Part shown: piece after piece, positions 51,296 to 60,317 of the stretch
Layout of the letters: the number at the start of each line of letters is the position of its first letter
How positions within the stretch are numbered: the stretch's first letter is position 1
NCBI RefSeq assembly: GCF_023347275.1
Contig: NZ_CP094468.1
Coordinates: 62,001-126,000, forward strand
DNA length: 64,000 nucleotides
Direction of reading: 5' to 3'
Source: Faecalibacterium sp. I3-3-89
GTDB lineage: Bacteria; Bacillota; Clostridia; Oscillospirales; Ruminococcaceae
Made by a program: the position numbers and the translations under genes
The notes under the pieces: generated by a model
Told to the model about the DNA's origin: nothing
Database searches by the model: none
Seen by the model: the letters and a program-made list of their open reading frames with translations, nothing else

Positions 51296-52933
51296 ATGTC
51301 TGGAGCAACGAATAAGATCACCGCACTTTACTGCCGACTGTCGCAAGAGGACGCACGGCTCGGCGAAAGCCTGTCCATTGAGAACCAGAAGGCTATCCTT
51401 CTGGAATACGCCAAAAAGAACCACTTCCCGAACCCAGTGTTCTTTGTGGATGATGGCTACTCCGGCACGAACTATGACCGCCCCGGCTTTCAGAGTATGC
51501 TGGTCGAGATCGAAGCAGGGCGTGTAGGAATCGTTATCACGAAAGACCTGTCCCGACTGGGGCGCAACTCTGCCTTGACGGGTCTGTACACAAACTTTAC
51601 CTTTCCCCAGTATAGCGTTCGCTACATTGCCATTAACGACAATTACGACACCATTGACCCGAACAGCGTAAACAACGATTTTGCGGGTATTAAGAACTGG
51701 TTCAACGAGTTTTACGCCCGCGATACCAGCCGCAAGATTCGGGCTGTCCAGAAGGCCAAGGGAGAGCGTGGAGTGCCGCTGACGGTCAATGTTCCGTACG
51801 GCTATGTAAAAGACCCGGAGAACCCGAAGCATTGGCTTGTTGACCCGGAAGCGGCTGCGATTGTGAAGCGCATCTTCTCCATGTGCATGGAGGGACGTGG
51901 CCCGACCCAAATTGCAAACCAACTGTGGGTGGACAATGTTCTGACTCCCACCGCCTACAAGCTGAGCCATGGCCGGAGTACAAACGCACCTGCCCCGGAA
52001 GACCCTTACCGCTGGGATAAAAGAGCAGTAAGTTTGATTCTGGAACGCCGGGAGTACACTGGCTGCACAGTCAACTTCAAGACCTATACTAACTCTATCT
52101 GGGATAAAAAGAGACATTTGAATCCTGTGGAAAATCAGGCTATCTTCCCGGATACACATGAGCGCATTATTGACGATGATGTGTTTGAAAAGGTTCAGGA
52201 GATTCGTAACCAGCGTCACCGCATGACCCGGACAGGCAAGAGCAGCATTTTCTCCGGTATGGTCTACTGCGCTGACTGCGGTTCCAAGATGCAATATGGT
52301 TCGTCCAACAACAGGGACTTCAGTCAAGACTTCTTTGATTGCTCTCTGCACAAGAAGAACGGGAGCAAGTGCAAGGGACACTTCATCCGAGTAAAGGTTC
52401 TGGAAGGACGTGTACTGAGTCATGTTCAGCGGGTGACGGACTACATTCTCCGTCATGAAGACTACTTCCGCAAGGTCATGGAGGAGCAGCTTCGGGTGGA
52501 AAGCACCGAAAAGCTGACCGTCCTGAAGAAGCAGCTTGCCCGGAATGAGAAGCGGATTGCAGACCTCAAACGGCTGTTCATGAAAATCTACGAGGATAAC
52601 GCCAGCGGAAAGCTGAGCGATGAACGCTTTGACATGATGAGCCAGAGCTACGATGCCGAACAGAAGCATCTGGAAGAGGAAGCCCTTTCTATCCAGCAGG
52701 AAATCGAAGTACAGGAACAGCAGATCGAGAATATTGAGAAGTTCGTCCAGAAAGCGCACAAATACGTTCATATTGAAGAACTCACCCCTTATGCTCTCCG
52801 TGAACTGGTGTCGGCCATCTATGTAGATGCCCCGGATAAGTCCAGCGGAAAGCGGGTGCAGCACATCCATATCAAGTACGATGGGCTGGGGTATATCCCT
52901 CTGGATGAACTGGAAGCAAAAGAAAAGGCGTGA
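51296..52933 (+). CDS. tnpX: Large serine recombinase, TnpX family
   Basis: 545 residues. Resolvase domain with catalytic Ser in ALYCRLSQEDARLGESLSIE and the KDLSRLGRN motif; recombinase domain (VPYGYVKDPE; RREYTGCTVNFKT); zinc ribbon (YCADCGSKMQYG; CSLHKKNGSKC); long coiled coil; C-terminal DUF4368-type end. It should excise and insert the transposon through a circular form. The start at 51296 has AAGGAGG upstream. Confidence 0.93.
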   Translation: MSGATNKITALYCRLSQEDARLGESLSIENQKAILLEYAKKNHFPNPVFFVDDGYSGTNYDRPGFQSMLVEIEAGRVGIVITKDLSRLGRNSALTGLYTNFTFPQYSVRYIAINDNYDTIDPNSVNNDFAGIKNWFNEFYARDTSRKIRAVQKAKGERGVPLTVNVPYGYVKDPENPKHWLVDPEAAAIVKRIFSMCMEGRGPTQIANQLWVDNVLTPTAYKLSHGRSTNAPAPEDPYRWDKRAVSLILERREYTGCTVNFKTYTNSIWDKKRHLNPVENQAIFPDTHERIIDDDVFEKVQEIRNQRHRMTRTGKSSIFSGMVYCADCGSKMQYGSSNNRDFSQDFFDCSLHKKNGSKCKGHFIRVKVLEGRVLSHVQRVTDYILRHEDYFRKVMEEQLRVESTEKLTVLKKQLARNEKRIADLKRLFMKIYEDNASGKLSDERFDMMSQSYDAEQKHLEEEALSIQQEIEVQEQQIENIEKFVQKAHKYVHIEELTPYALRELVSAIYVDAPDKSSGKRVQHIHIKYDGLGYIPLDELEAKEKA

Positions 52934-53220
52934 CCGAAGTCACGCCAAATCTTCCCCCATTGTGGGAATTTTTGCAAATACTGTTTTATGGGAACTCTGC
53001 TAGCGGGAACTTCCTGTTTTTCTTTGCCGGAGATGTGAGCCTGCTCTGCTTGCCACGCGGCAAACTCGCGCTGGCCTTCCTCGCTGTTCCAGCAGGCAAG
53101 GATGGCCGGGTAGAACGCCCGTGCCAGACGTTCGATGGCTTCATCGGGGTAAGGGAAAGTGTTTGTGGACTTTTTCTTTTTGTTCAAACGCACGCTCCTT
53201 TGATCGTCCCACCGTGGCAA
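52819..53220 (-). CDS. Small hypothetical protein convergent with tnpX
   Basis: A 133-residue frame. The first about 95 residues (KKKKSTNTFPYPDEAIERLA; RAFYPAILACWNSEEGQREF) look like a real basic-to-helical protein. The final about 38 residues overlap the antisense of tnpX and are probably read-through. No known domain; relatives occur downstream of recombinases in this transposon type as far as I recall. Confidence 0.5.
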   Translation of the reverse strand: MPRWDDQRSVRLNKKKKSTNTFPYPDEAIERLARAFYPAILACWNSEEGQREFAAWQAEQAHISGKEKQEVPASRVPIKQYLQKFPQWGKIWRDFGHAFSFASSSSRGIYPSPSYLIWMCCTRFPLDLSGAST

Positions 53221-53330
53221 ATTCGGGCGAGAAAATCAAAGTTCCAATTTTTATCAGGCGCAAGGGCGCGGATGCTTTCCGCCCTGCACTTGCGGCTGGG
53301 GGCTCGTTGATGGCTTACAGGTGTCTGCTG

Positions 53331-54296
53331 TTATGCGGTCTTTTCTTCTTCAAGGGCTTCTGCAAGAGCCTTTTCCAGATAGGTTTCGATTTCAGTCAGG
53401 TAGTTAGCAGGCCTCTGCATTGCGAAGCGGAGAACCTTTTGCTTTTCCGGGTCAGTGAAATAGCTGGGATTGTTTTTGAGCGTTTTCTTCCATGAGTTTT
53501 TCATCATTTCGGTCGCACGGCTCAAGGATTTGTAAACCTTCATAAACTCGTCCGGTACATGATAGCACCGGAATTCTTCTGTTTGTGGTGTGGGCATGGG
53601 AACGGGTTCTGCTTTTTCAGGTTCAAATTCTGCGCTGGCAGATTCCAACACTTCCAATGCCTCTGGATGCAGGATTTGAGCAAGGACATCTGAACGATGC
53701 TCGGCACTTGCCTGCACGAGTTTGGACATTTCTTCGTTGGTAAACTTCACTTCGCCGGAAAAGACTTTCTGCTTGATGCCGGGAGAGAGGTTGTCTGCGA
53801 TGTCGATGCCTCGTGTATAGTGGCTGGCGCGGAGAACGGAGGCACGGCTGACACCATTTTCCTCTGCGATCCGGTCACAGGTTTTCTTTCCAGAGTGGTG
53901 GTTATCACCGTGATCACCACCACTTTTCTTTGCTAAAGTGTACTGATTACCCCGAAAGATTTTTGCAGCTTTCTTTTCAGCTTCATACTGTTTCCCAAGC
54001 AGATAGCGTTTCTGTTCGGGGCTCAGGTTTCGCCGTCCCAACTGATTCCGGCAAATCCACGCAATGGCTTCTTCGCGGTTCTCAAATCGGAGCGGCATAG
54101 TGGAAAAATAAATCTCAGGATGCTTCTGGAGAATGGCATAACGGTTGTGGCCATCAACAAGTGTATTATTCCACACGATCAAAGGAGAGAGCAGCTTGCC
54201 CTCTTTCAGGATATTTTCTTCAAGCTGCTTAAATTCATCATCGGTCAGAGGGGGAATCTGGGACTGGAACTCCGGATCGATTTTCAAGTTGATCAT
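53331..54296 (-). CDS. ParB/Spo0J-like nuclease-domain protein
   Basis: 321 residues. The N-terminal ParB domain reads DDEFKQLEENILKEGKLLSP and VDGHNRYAILQKHPEI. A helix-turn-helix follows (CDRIAEENGVSRASVLRASH). The C-terminus is charged. It may serve maintenance or regulation of the element. The ATG at 54296 has AAGGAG 7 nt upstream. It is 12 bp downstream of the relaxase start-distal end, in the same operon direction. Confidence 0.82.
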   Translation of the reverse strand: MINLKIDPEFQSQIPPLTDDEFKQLEENILKEGKLLSPLIVWNNTLVDGHNRYAILQKHPEIYFSTMPLRFENREEAIAWICRNQLGRRNLSPEQKRYLLGKQYEAEKKAAKIFRGNQYTLAKKSGGDHGDNHHSGKKTCDRIAEENGVSRASVLRASHYTRGIDIADNLSPGIKQKVFSGEVKFTNEEMSKLVQASAEHRSDVLAQILHPEALEVLESASAEFEPEKAEPVPMPTPQTEEFRCYHVPDEFMKVYKSLSRATEMMKNSWKKTLKNNPSYFTDPEKQKVLRFAMQRPANYLTEIETYLEKALAEALEEEKTA

Positions 54297-54308
54297 ACGC
54301 ACACTCCT

Positions 54309-55844
54309 TTATCTCTCCTGCTGCGTCTGCTCTTCCTCCCGGAAAAAGGACGCAACATTCTGCTTTGCGGTTTTCAGTTTGAGCAGTTCTTTCTTGGCTT
54401 CCTTGTACTGCTCGTAGAACTTTGCCTTTTCGGATGCCAGCTGCGCATACTCGGCTTCCAGCTTTTTCGGGCTGGGCAGCTTGGTGAGGTCATTTGCCTT
54501 GAAATAGGCTGCTGCCGCCCGGTACGCTGTCAGCTCTGCACGGTGCTGCTCCTCAAAGGCTGCGGGTTGTTTGGCAGTCTTTAACTGCTGTGCGACATTC
54601 TTGGTGCTGGTGTAGGCTGCGATGTGATAGCGCAGCTCATTGTTGGCTTTCACGCGACCTTCGAGGTCTTTCACCACCGCCAGTGCATCGTGATACTTGG
54701 TTTCCAGTTCAGCGATGCGCTGGTTTAGAGCGTCCTCGTCGGTCAAGCCCTTTTCCTGCAGAAGCTTCACGGTCTGTGCCATAACTTTGAGATTGTGTTT
54801 AGTGAGCCAACGCTTATAGCCGATGCCCTTGCCCTCGGTCATCCTCGACTGGATGTCGATCAGTTTCCCGATGGTATCCTGCTTGAACTGCGCCTTGGGT
54901 TTGCGTTCGGCATTTGCGTTCAGGGCAGCAAGCACTTCTGCCTTGTCGAACTTGTCCCCGAGATGTTTCGCTCGGATGAACTTCGTTCTGCCAGAGGGCA
55001 GATAGCTGAGTTGTCCACGGCTTTCCTTGACGGTGATGCTATACTGCTGCAAGAGCCTGTCGGAAAATTCTTCAAAGCTCGTGGCACGGTACAATACAGA
55101 CGAAATCTGTCTCCGTAAAGTATCCTTCACAGTTTCAAACTTCTTCTGCCGGGGCTGCTGTCCGGCTACGGTAAGGGCTGCGTTTGCAAGGTCGAGCTTC
55201 TGCTGACCACGCCTGCGCGCCCAATACTCCGCTTCGCTCACACGCTCCTTGGAGCCGTTGAGCAGGTCGATCTGGTACAGTCCGGCACTTTCGCACAGCT
55301 CCATGACCTCGACACGGAGGTGCCGCATGGTCTGGGCGGTGCTGGAGTGCTTCATGCCCTCGCGCCAATCGCGGGGCTTCTGCATATAGGGCTTACGCTC
55401 CACTTCTCGTGTTCGGATGCTGCCGATCACGATGTGGACATGGATGTTTCCCGAATGGTTGTGCCCATCGGGGTGAGTGCAGACGATGGCAGGATGACCG
55501 GGGAAGTTTTCTTCGCAGAATTTCAGGCCAAGTGCCTGTGCCTTTTCCATGGTCAAGCCGTTGTCGGCTGCATCTCTTGGGTCAAAGCTGATGATATACT
55601 GGTGGCTTTTGATATCACCATGCTGGGTGTTCTTGCCATACTTGCGGTTTGCCAGCAGACAGGCCGTTGCGAACGAGAAATCGCCGCACTCAAGGGTGTC
55701 GAGCAGGTACGAATCCCGCAGCTTCGGCTTGCCTTGTTCATCCAGAAGTTGCTTCCCGGTGAACGCATCGTGCTGGTAAACGAGGTACGCTTCGATGGCG
55801 GTGTAGTCCGAGTTCTTAGAGGCGATATGCTTGAGCGTTGCCAT
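54309..55844 (-). CDS. mobA: MOBP-type relaxase, Tn4451-like element
   Basis: 511 residues, closely related to the IME-B relaxase: MATLKHIASKNSDYTAIEAY, YIISFDPRDAADNGLTMEKA, and the metal-binding NIHVHIVIGSIRTREVERKP, followed by a long coiled coil. The ATG at 55844 aligns with the IME-B start. It overlaps mobC by 29 bp. Confidence 0.87.
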   Translation of the reverse strand: MATLKHIASKNSDYTAIEAYLVYQHDAFTGKQLLDEQGKPKLRDSYLLDTLECGDFSFATACLLANRKYGKNTQHGDIKSHQYIISFDPRDAADNGLTMEKAQALGLKFCEENFPGHPAIVCTHPDGHNHSGNIHVHIVIGSIRTREVERKPYMQKPRDWREGMKHSSTAQTMRHLRVEVMELCESAGLYQIDLLNGSKERVSEAEYWARRRGQQKLDLANAALTVAGQQPRQKKFETVKDTLRRQISSVLYRATSFEEFSDRLLQQYSITVKESRGQLSYLPSGRTKFIRAKHLGDKFDKAEVLAALNANAERKPKAQFKQDTIGKLIDIQSRMTEGKGIGYKRWLTKHNLKVMAQTVKLLQEKGLTDEDALNQRIAELETKYHDALAVVKDLEGRVKANNELRYHIAAYTSTKNVAQQLKTAKQPAAFEEQHRAELTAYRAAAAYFKANDLTKLPSPKKLEAEYAQLASEKAKFYEQYKEAKKELLKLKTAKQNVASFFREEEQTQQER

Positions 55845-56250
55845 ACAGTTCACCCAGAACTTTCTCGGCGCTGAGCCGGAATGCAGTCAGGTCTGCAAGT
55901 TCGGCAAGGAGTTTCGCCCGGATCTGCTCGGTGTCTGCACCGCCGGAATTGAAGTGCCTTGCAAGCTGGTTGAGGTTTCCGCCCACCTTGCTGCACTGGG
56001 CAAGCAAAGTGGAAACAGCGGTCAGGGTTTCTTCGCCACCACCGGCAATGATGACCGTTTTCTCGATTTTGACGTTGCGGATGGCGCGGCGGATGAAGGT
56101 GGAGAGGGAGAGATTCAGGAGTTTGCAAGTGAGTTCCAGTGACGCTTTTTCCTCCGCTGTCACACGGAACTTGATGACGTGCGTTTTGTTGTTCGGCGTG
56201 TCGTGGTGCTGGGAATTGCTAGGAATCGGTTGAACATTCGTTTTGGTCAT
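55816..56250 (-). CDS. mobC: MobC-like relaxosome protein, Tn4451-like element
   Basis: 144 residues: HVIKFRVTAEEKASLELTCK (ribbon-helix-helix) and CSKVGGNLNQLARHFNSGGA (MobC signature). AGGAGG precedes the ATG at 56250. Close homologue of 22583-23029. Confidence 0.87.
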   Translation of the reverse strand: MTKTNVQPIPSNSQHHDTPNNKTHVIKFRVTAEEKASLELTCKLLNLSLSTFIRRAIRNVKIEKTVIIAGGGEETLTAVSTLLAQCSKVGGNLNQLARHFNSGGADTEQIRAKLLAELADLTAFRLSAEKVLGELYGNAQAYRL

Positions 56251-56338
56251 TGTACCTCCTGTCTGTTCGATAACTCCTCGGTGAAGTTATGTAAAGCACG
56301 ACACGCCGTTCCATTCGTGCCGCTAGGCACGAATGATG

Positions 56339-56458
56339 AGCAGGGTTTGGGGCAGGCACGCCCCAACAAGATCACTTCGGAAATGCAGACGCATTGAAGA
56401 AGTGAAGTCCCGGTGGAGCACAACATTTTCAAGAATTGAAAATTTGTGGCCACGGGAC
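56339..56458. other. Candidate oriT of the Tn4451-like element
   Basis: GTTTGGGG-caggcacg-CCCCAAC hairpin (about 56345-56367) and ATTTTCAA-gaa-TTGAAAAT with TTGTGGCCAC (56424-56452), 90 bp upstream of mobC. Same arrangement as in IME-B. Confidence 0.6.
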
Positions 56459-56670
56459 GGTTCTTGCCCTCTACCGCTGCGCTCAAAACGCATTTTCAAC
56501 AAATGTTTCCAAATTGTTAAGACGCAAAAAATAAGTAGCGGGGCTCTGCTCGTGTATGTTGATCACCGTTTGCTCCGAACGAAGTTCCTGCCCCTGTTTG
56601 TGCAGCGGCGTTGACGAAAAGTCGGTATCACGTTCGGTCGGCTCATGAAATTTTCAAGGTGCAGCTCCCT

Positions 56671-56759
56671 AAAAGAAAAATACCGCCCACGCAGCGCAGC
56701 GATGATTTTGTCGGGTGAAACGGCGGCAAAATGAATCGGGTGTGTTGCGGGGCGGTAAA
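56671..56759. repeat. 89-bp conserved element-end repeat, copy 2
   Basis: Copy of 23591-23679. A second block of weaker similarity (about 56840-56910) follows. From 56760 to 57204 no gene is seen; the region contains AT-rich promoter-like sequence before tctC. Confidence 0.65.
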
Positions 56760-57204
56760 TTCTTTTGCGGACTTTCCCTCACTGAAGTGGTGGGTCTCAC
56801 GGTGATAACCAACCACTTTTGCAGAAGATTTGCAATCAATCTACAAGTTCAGTGGGATTTGTGATAGAGAATATCATGGTTCGTAGGGTACGTCAAGATG
56901 ATTCCGAAGAAATTATTTATGAATGGAGACAATAGTAAGACTTCTATTATGAATATGATACACTTTACATCATGAAAGAATTTAAGCTGCACAAAGATGA
57001 TTCAAGCGGATGTGCAATGTGCACAATAAGTTTTCTACAGCAAAATACAGATGTGGTCATTTAGCTCTTTTACCAGACAACTTTTTTTATAAAATAAAAA
57101 AATTTGTTGACTTGAAATTGCTTGAAATGTTATCTTGTTGGTAACAAAAGCACGGTGAAGTGCTTGCTACCACACGAAAAGGCAAAACAAAAAAGGAGAG
57201 TAAA

Positions 57205-58173
57205 ATGATGAAAAAGCGTATTGCGGCGTTGGTCACCGCCGGTGTCCTTGCTTTGTCGATGCTTACCGGCTGCGGAAGCAAACAGGAGAGCTGGAAAGTT
57301 ACCTGCCCGTGGGCACCGTCTGGTGTAGCAGCGATGGTCAGCCAAAAGGCTGCTGCCAAGTCCCCTGATTATTCTGATAATAAAATCACACTGGTTGCTG
57401 AAGCCGTCAAGGGCGATGCTGCTACTGTCAACACTTGGGTGTCCAGTACTAAGGCAAATGATAAGGAACTGGTCTTCGCCGGTGAGGGTCTGTTCGCCAT
57501 TACCGAGACTCTGGATCCGGCCAAGCTGCAGTTCAGCTACGACGATTTTGAGTTCGTGGAGAACTTGTACTCCTCCGTCTTCGTCCTGTCCGCTGATTCT
57601 TCACTGAACCTCAAGAATCTGGACGATCTGGAGGCCTATGTCAAGGCAGGCAACCCCGTATCCGTGGCCGTTAACGGCGCTACCGGCTCCGAGGCTTTCC
57701 TGGCAGCGGCTCTGTTCGGCTCTATGGGTGCCGGCGACCAGCTGAAACTGACTCCGTACCAGTCCGCTGCGGAGGCTGCACAGGCTGTAGCTAAGGGTGA
57801 AACGAACTTCGCGGTCTCTCACCAGTCTCAGATTCTTGAGACCTACCAGCAGGGCGGCGTTGATGTGGTTTGCGCATTCGATGACAAGGCTATCGAAAAC
57901 GGCCCCTTCGCAGGCGTTGAGGGCGTTGGCTCCAAGGGCTACCCCTACTTCCGCAACCGCTGCTTCGTCATGGCTCGCAAAGGTACTGACGCCGCAAAGG
58001 TTGCCGAGCTGAAAGAGCTGTATGATAAGATCCTCGCCGATGATGAGATGGTCGAGTGGCTGAACGACACCATGCTGCTGGAAGTCGATACCATGACCGA
58101 GGACGATGTGAAGGCTCACATTGAGAACGTCAAGAGCATCGTCGAGCAGTATAAGGACATCGTGGCAGGCTGA
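57205..58173 (+). CDS. tctC: Tripartite tricarboxylate transporter substrate-binding lipoprotein
   Basis: 322 residues. Lipoprotein signal (KKRIAALVTAGVLALSMLTG followed by Cys) and a TctC/BugT-type binding domain starting VTCPWAPSGVAAMV, the family's ligand-loop signature (here a Trp/Ala variant of PxxPGG). It captures a carboxylated solute and delivers it to TctAB. Start at 57205 with AAAGGAG upstream. It is followed by an intercistronic hairpin that can raise its level over the membrane genes. Confidence 0.85.
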   Translation: MMKKRIAALVTAGVLALSMLTGCGSKQESWKVTCPWAPSGVAAMVSQKAAAKSPDYSDNKITLVAEAVKGDAATVNTWVSSTKANDKELVFAGEGLFAITETLDPAKLQFSYDDFEFVENLYSSVFVLSADSSLNLKNLDDLEAYVKAGNPVSVAVNGATGSEAFLAAALFGSMGAGDQLKLTPYQSAAEAAQAVAKGETNFAVSHQSQILETYQQGGVDVVCAFDDKAIENGPFAGVEGVGSKGYPYFRNRCFVMARKGTDAAKVAELKELYDKILADDEMVEWLNDTMLLEVDTMTEDDVKAHIENVKSIVEQYKDIVAG

Positions 58174-58202
58174 TAAAAAGCCCTCATAGCGACAAAAAGC
58201 TG

Positions 58203-58241
58203 AAGCAGGGGGAACGGGGACATCCCCTTCTCCCTGCTTTT
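58203..58241 (+). terminator. Intercistronic attenuating hairpin
   Basis: AGCAGGG...CCCTGCT outer stem with an inner GGGGA/TCCCC stem and a short TTTTAT tail between tctC and tctB. It probably terminates part of the transcripts, giving excess binding protein. Confidence 0.7.
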
Positions 58242-58266
58242 ATGTTTCCAAAAGGAGTTGAAACAA

Positions 58267-58782
58267 GTGAAAAATCTGATAGAACGTGCCGAAGCAAAAC
58301 TGGATGAATGGGGCGCAAAGCTCGAACAGAAGAACATCGAGTACCCGGTAGACCTGATTTGCGGCATTCTGTTTCTGGTCATTGGCATCGTGCTGCTGCT
58401 CATCATGCCGCAGCAGGTGCAGATCTCGGAAAAAGACGTTGTGAATGGCCGCGCTTTCCCGACGATGCTGATTTGGCTCATGCTGGCCATGAGCGCCCTT
58501 CTGGTGGGCCGCGAGGCATACAACATGGTGATGCACCGCCCGACCAAAACTAAAACGCTGAATCTTTTGGTGGAAACAAAAGCACTCGTCATCGTCCTCA
58601 TTCTGGTGGTCACTTATCTGCTGGCAGAGGTCACGGATCTGTTTGTTGTGGGCGCTGTATTCTGCGCACTGGCATTTCTGGTCTTTTTCCGCTGCAAGAA
58701 ACCCCTTTACTATGCCATCACAGTTTCAATGGCTGTGCTGATCTGGGTCGTGTTCCACTTTGTGCTGAATGTTAGTTTCTGA
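58267..58782 (+). CDS. tctB: TctB-like small membrane subunit
   Basis: 171 residues with a charged N-terminus and four membrane helices (VDLICGILFLVIGIVLLLIM; LIWLMLAMSALLVG; ALVIVLILVVTYLLAEVT; AITVSMAVLIWVVFHFVLN). Matches the DUF1468/TctB size and topology. GTG start at 58267 with AAAGGAG 9 nt upstream; 11 bp before tctA. Confidence 0.8.
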   Translation: MKNLIERAEAKLDEWGAKLEQKNIEYPVDLICGILFLVIGIVLLLIMPQQVQISEKDVVNGRAFPTMLIWLMLAMSALLVGREAYNMVMHRPTKTKTLNLLVETKALVIVLILVVTYLLAEVTDLFVVGAVFCALAFLVFFRCKKPLYYAITVSMAVLIWVVFHFVLNVSF

Positions 58783-58793
58783 GGAGGCAGAAT

Positions 58794-60302
58794 ATGGGTT
58801 TGTTTGACTTTATCGGCCCGGCCTCCGGGCTGCTTTTCACCCTCGAAAATATCATCTGGATAAACCTCGGCGTCTTTATTGGCTGCGTGTTCGCGGCCAT
58901 CCCGGGATTAAGTGTTATCCTCTGCATCATCCTATTCCTGCCTGTCACTTATACCATGCGTGCGATTCCCGGCATGATGTTCCTGTTGGGCATTTACTGC
59001 GCAGGTGGCTATGGTGGATCGGTATCGGCTATCCTTATCAACACGCCGGGTACGCCCCACGCGGCGGCTACTATGCTGGACGGCTATCCGCTGTCCAAAA
59101 TGGGCCGCACTAAGGCGGCGTTGAAAATTGCACTTTATGCATCTACCTTTGGCGGTATCTTCTCTGCGCTGGTGCTGCTCTTCCTCGGCCCGCAGGTGGC
59201 CAAAATTTCGGCACAGCTGGGCACGGCGGAGTACTTTATGGTCTGCCTGTTCGGCATGACGATTATTGCAGGCGTTTCTGGTAAGAGCCTTGTCAAGGGC
59301 ATCATCGCCGCCTGCCTTGGTTTGCTTATTTCCTGTGTGGGCGCAGACCCCATGACCAGCTATGACCGCTTTACATTTGGTATTCCCCGTCTGTATCTGG
59401 GTCTTGACCTTGCCGTTACCCTCATCGGTTTGTTCGCACTGGTGGAAATCATTGGCAAGGCAGAGCTGAAGCGGAATGAGTTGAACCTTCACGCCGGAAA
59501 AATCGGCAATGATGACGGCAAAATCACAAAAGATGAATACAAGCGGATGTTCCGACCAGTGCTGATGGGTTCTATCATCGGTTCCTGTGTTGGTATCGTA
59601 CCTGGCACGGGTGCGTCGGAGGCCTCGTGGTTCTCCTACAACACTGCGAAGAACCTGTCCAAGCATCCCGAGGAATTCGGCCACGGTTCTGTGGAGGGCG
59701 TTGCGGCTGCTGAGTCTGCCAACAATGCCGTCTGTGGCGCGACCCTGATTCCCTTGCTGACGCTGGGCATCCCCGGCGACGGCTGCGTGGCCATCATGTT
59801 GTCGGCCCTGATGATAAATGGCCTGAACCCCGGTCTCTCGCTGTTCACCACCGACGGCGCTATCATGTATGCCATCATGCTGGGCCTTATCCTCGTGAAC
59901 ATCTTCATGTTCCTGCAGGGCAAATACCTGACTAGCCTGTTTGCAAAGGTCGTCTCCATCCCTCAGCAGATCTTGACCCCCATCATCGTGATTTTCTGTT
60001 TCGCCGGTGCTTACTCGGTGAACAGCAGCTATTTTGATTTGAGCGTTGCGCTGGTGTTCGGCGTGATGGCGTGGTTCATGCGCAAGCTGGAGCTGCCCGC
60101 TGTCCCTGTGCTGCTGGGCATGGTGCTGGGCAATATGACCGAGACGAACTTCCGCCGCGCCCTGCTCATCTCGGATGGAAGTCCCAAAATCTTCTTCAGC
60201 AGTGTGTATTGCTGGATTTTTATCGCGCTAATCGTGGTGGTTATCATCGGCATCCTGCGCGGCAAGATGAAGGAAACGAAGAACGCGAAAGTGGAACAGT
60301 AA
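58794..60302 (+). CDS. tctA: TctA large membrane subunit
   Basis: 502 residues, about 11-12 helices. TctA signatures: GCVFAAIPGLSVILCIILFL; GGYGGSVSAILINTPGTPHA; SIIGSCVGIVPGTGASEASW; and AAESANNAVCGATLIPLLTL. Permease of the tripartite tricarboxylate transporter, driven by an ion gradient. It is followed 15 bp later by the sulfatase. Confidence 0.93.
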   Translation: MGLFDFIGPASGLLFTLENIIWINLGVFIGCVFAAIPGLSVILCIILFLPVTYTMRAIPGMMFLLGIYCAGGYGGSVSAILINTPGTPHAAATMLDGYPLSKMGRTKAALKIALYASTFGGIFSALVLLFLGPQVAKISAQLGTAEYFMVCLFGMTIIAGVSGKSLVKGIIAACLGLLISCVGADPMTSYDRFTFGIPRLYLGLDLAVTLIGLFALVEIIGKAELKRNELNLHAGKIGNDDGKITKDEYKRMFRPVLMGSIIGSCVGIVPGTGASEASWFSYNTAKNLSKHPEEFGHGSVEGVAAAESANNAVCGATLIPLLTLGIPGDGCVAIMLSALMINGLNPGLSLFTTDGAIMYAIMLGLILVNIFMFLQGKYLTSLFAKVVSIPQQILTPIIVIFCFAGAYSVNSSYFDLSVALVFGVMAWFMRKLELPAVPVLLGMVLGNMTETNFRRALLISDGSPKIFFSSVYCWIFIALIVVVIIGILRGKMKETKNAKVEQ

Positions 60303-60317
60303 AAGGAGGTAAAGACC

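Larger units (their letters stand above)
50592..56950. mobile_element. Tn4451-like mobilizable transposon
   Basis: Order: TnpW-like protein, large serine recombinase TnpX, small hypothetical, ParB-like protein, MOBP relaxase, MobC, oriT candidate and 89-bp end repeat. The recombinase is of the serine type, unlike IME-B, although the mob module and the right end are shared with IME-B. The left boundary is uncertain between 49380 and 50600. Confidence 0.65.

Noticed and set aside
51245..52870. 541-codon minus-strand frame over tnpX
   Set aside because: It is an antisense shadow of the serine recombinase, with no ribosome site and no domain-like sequence.
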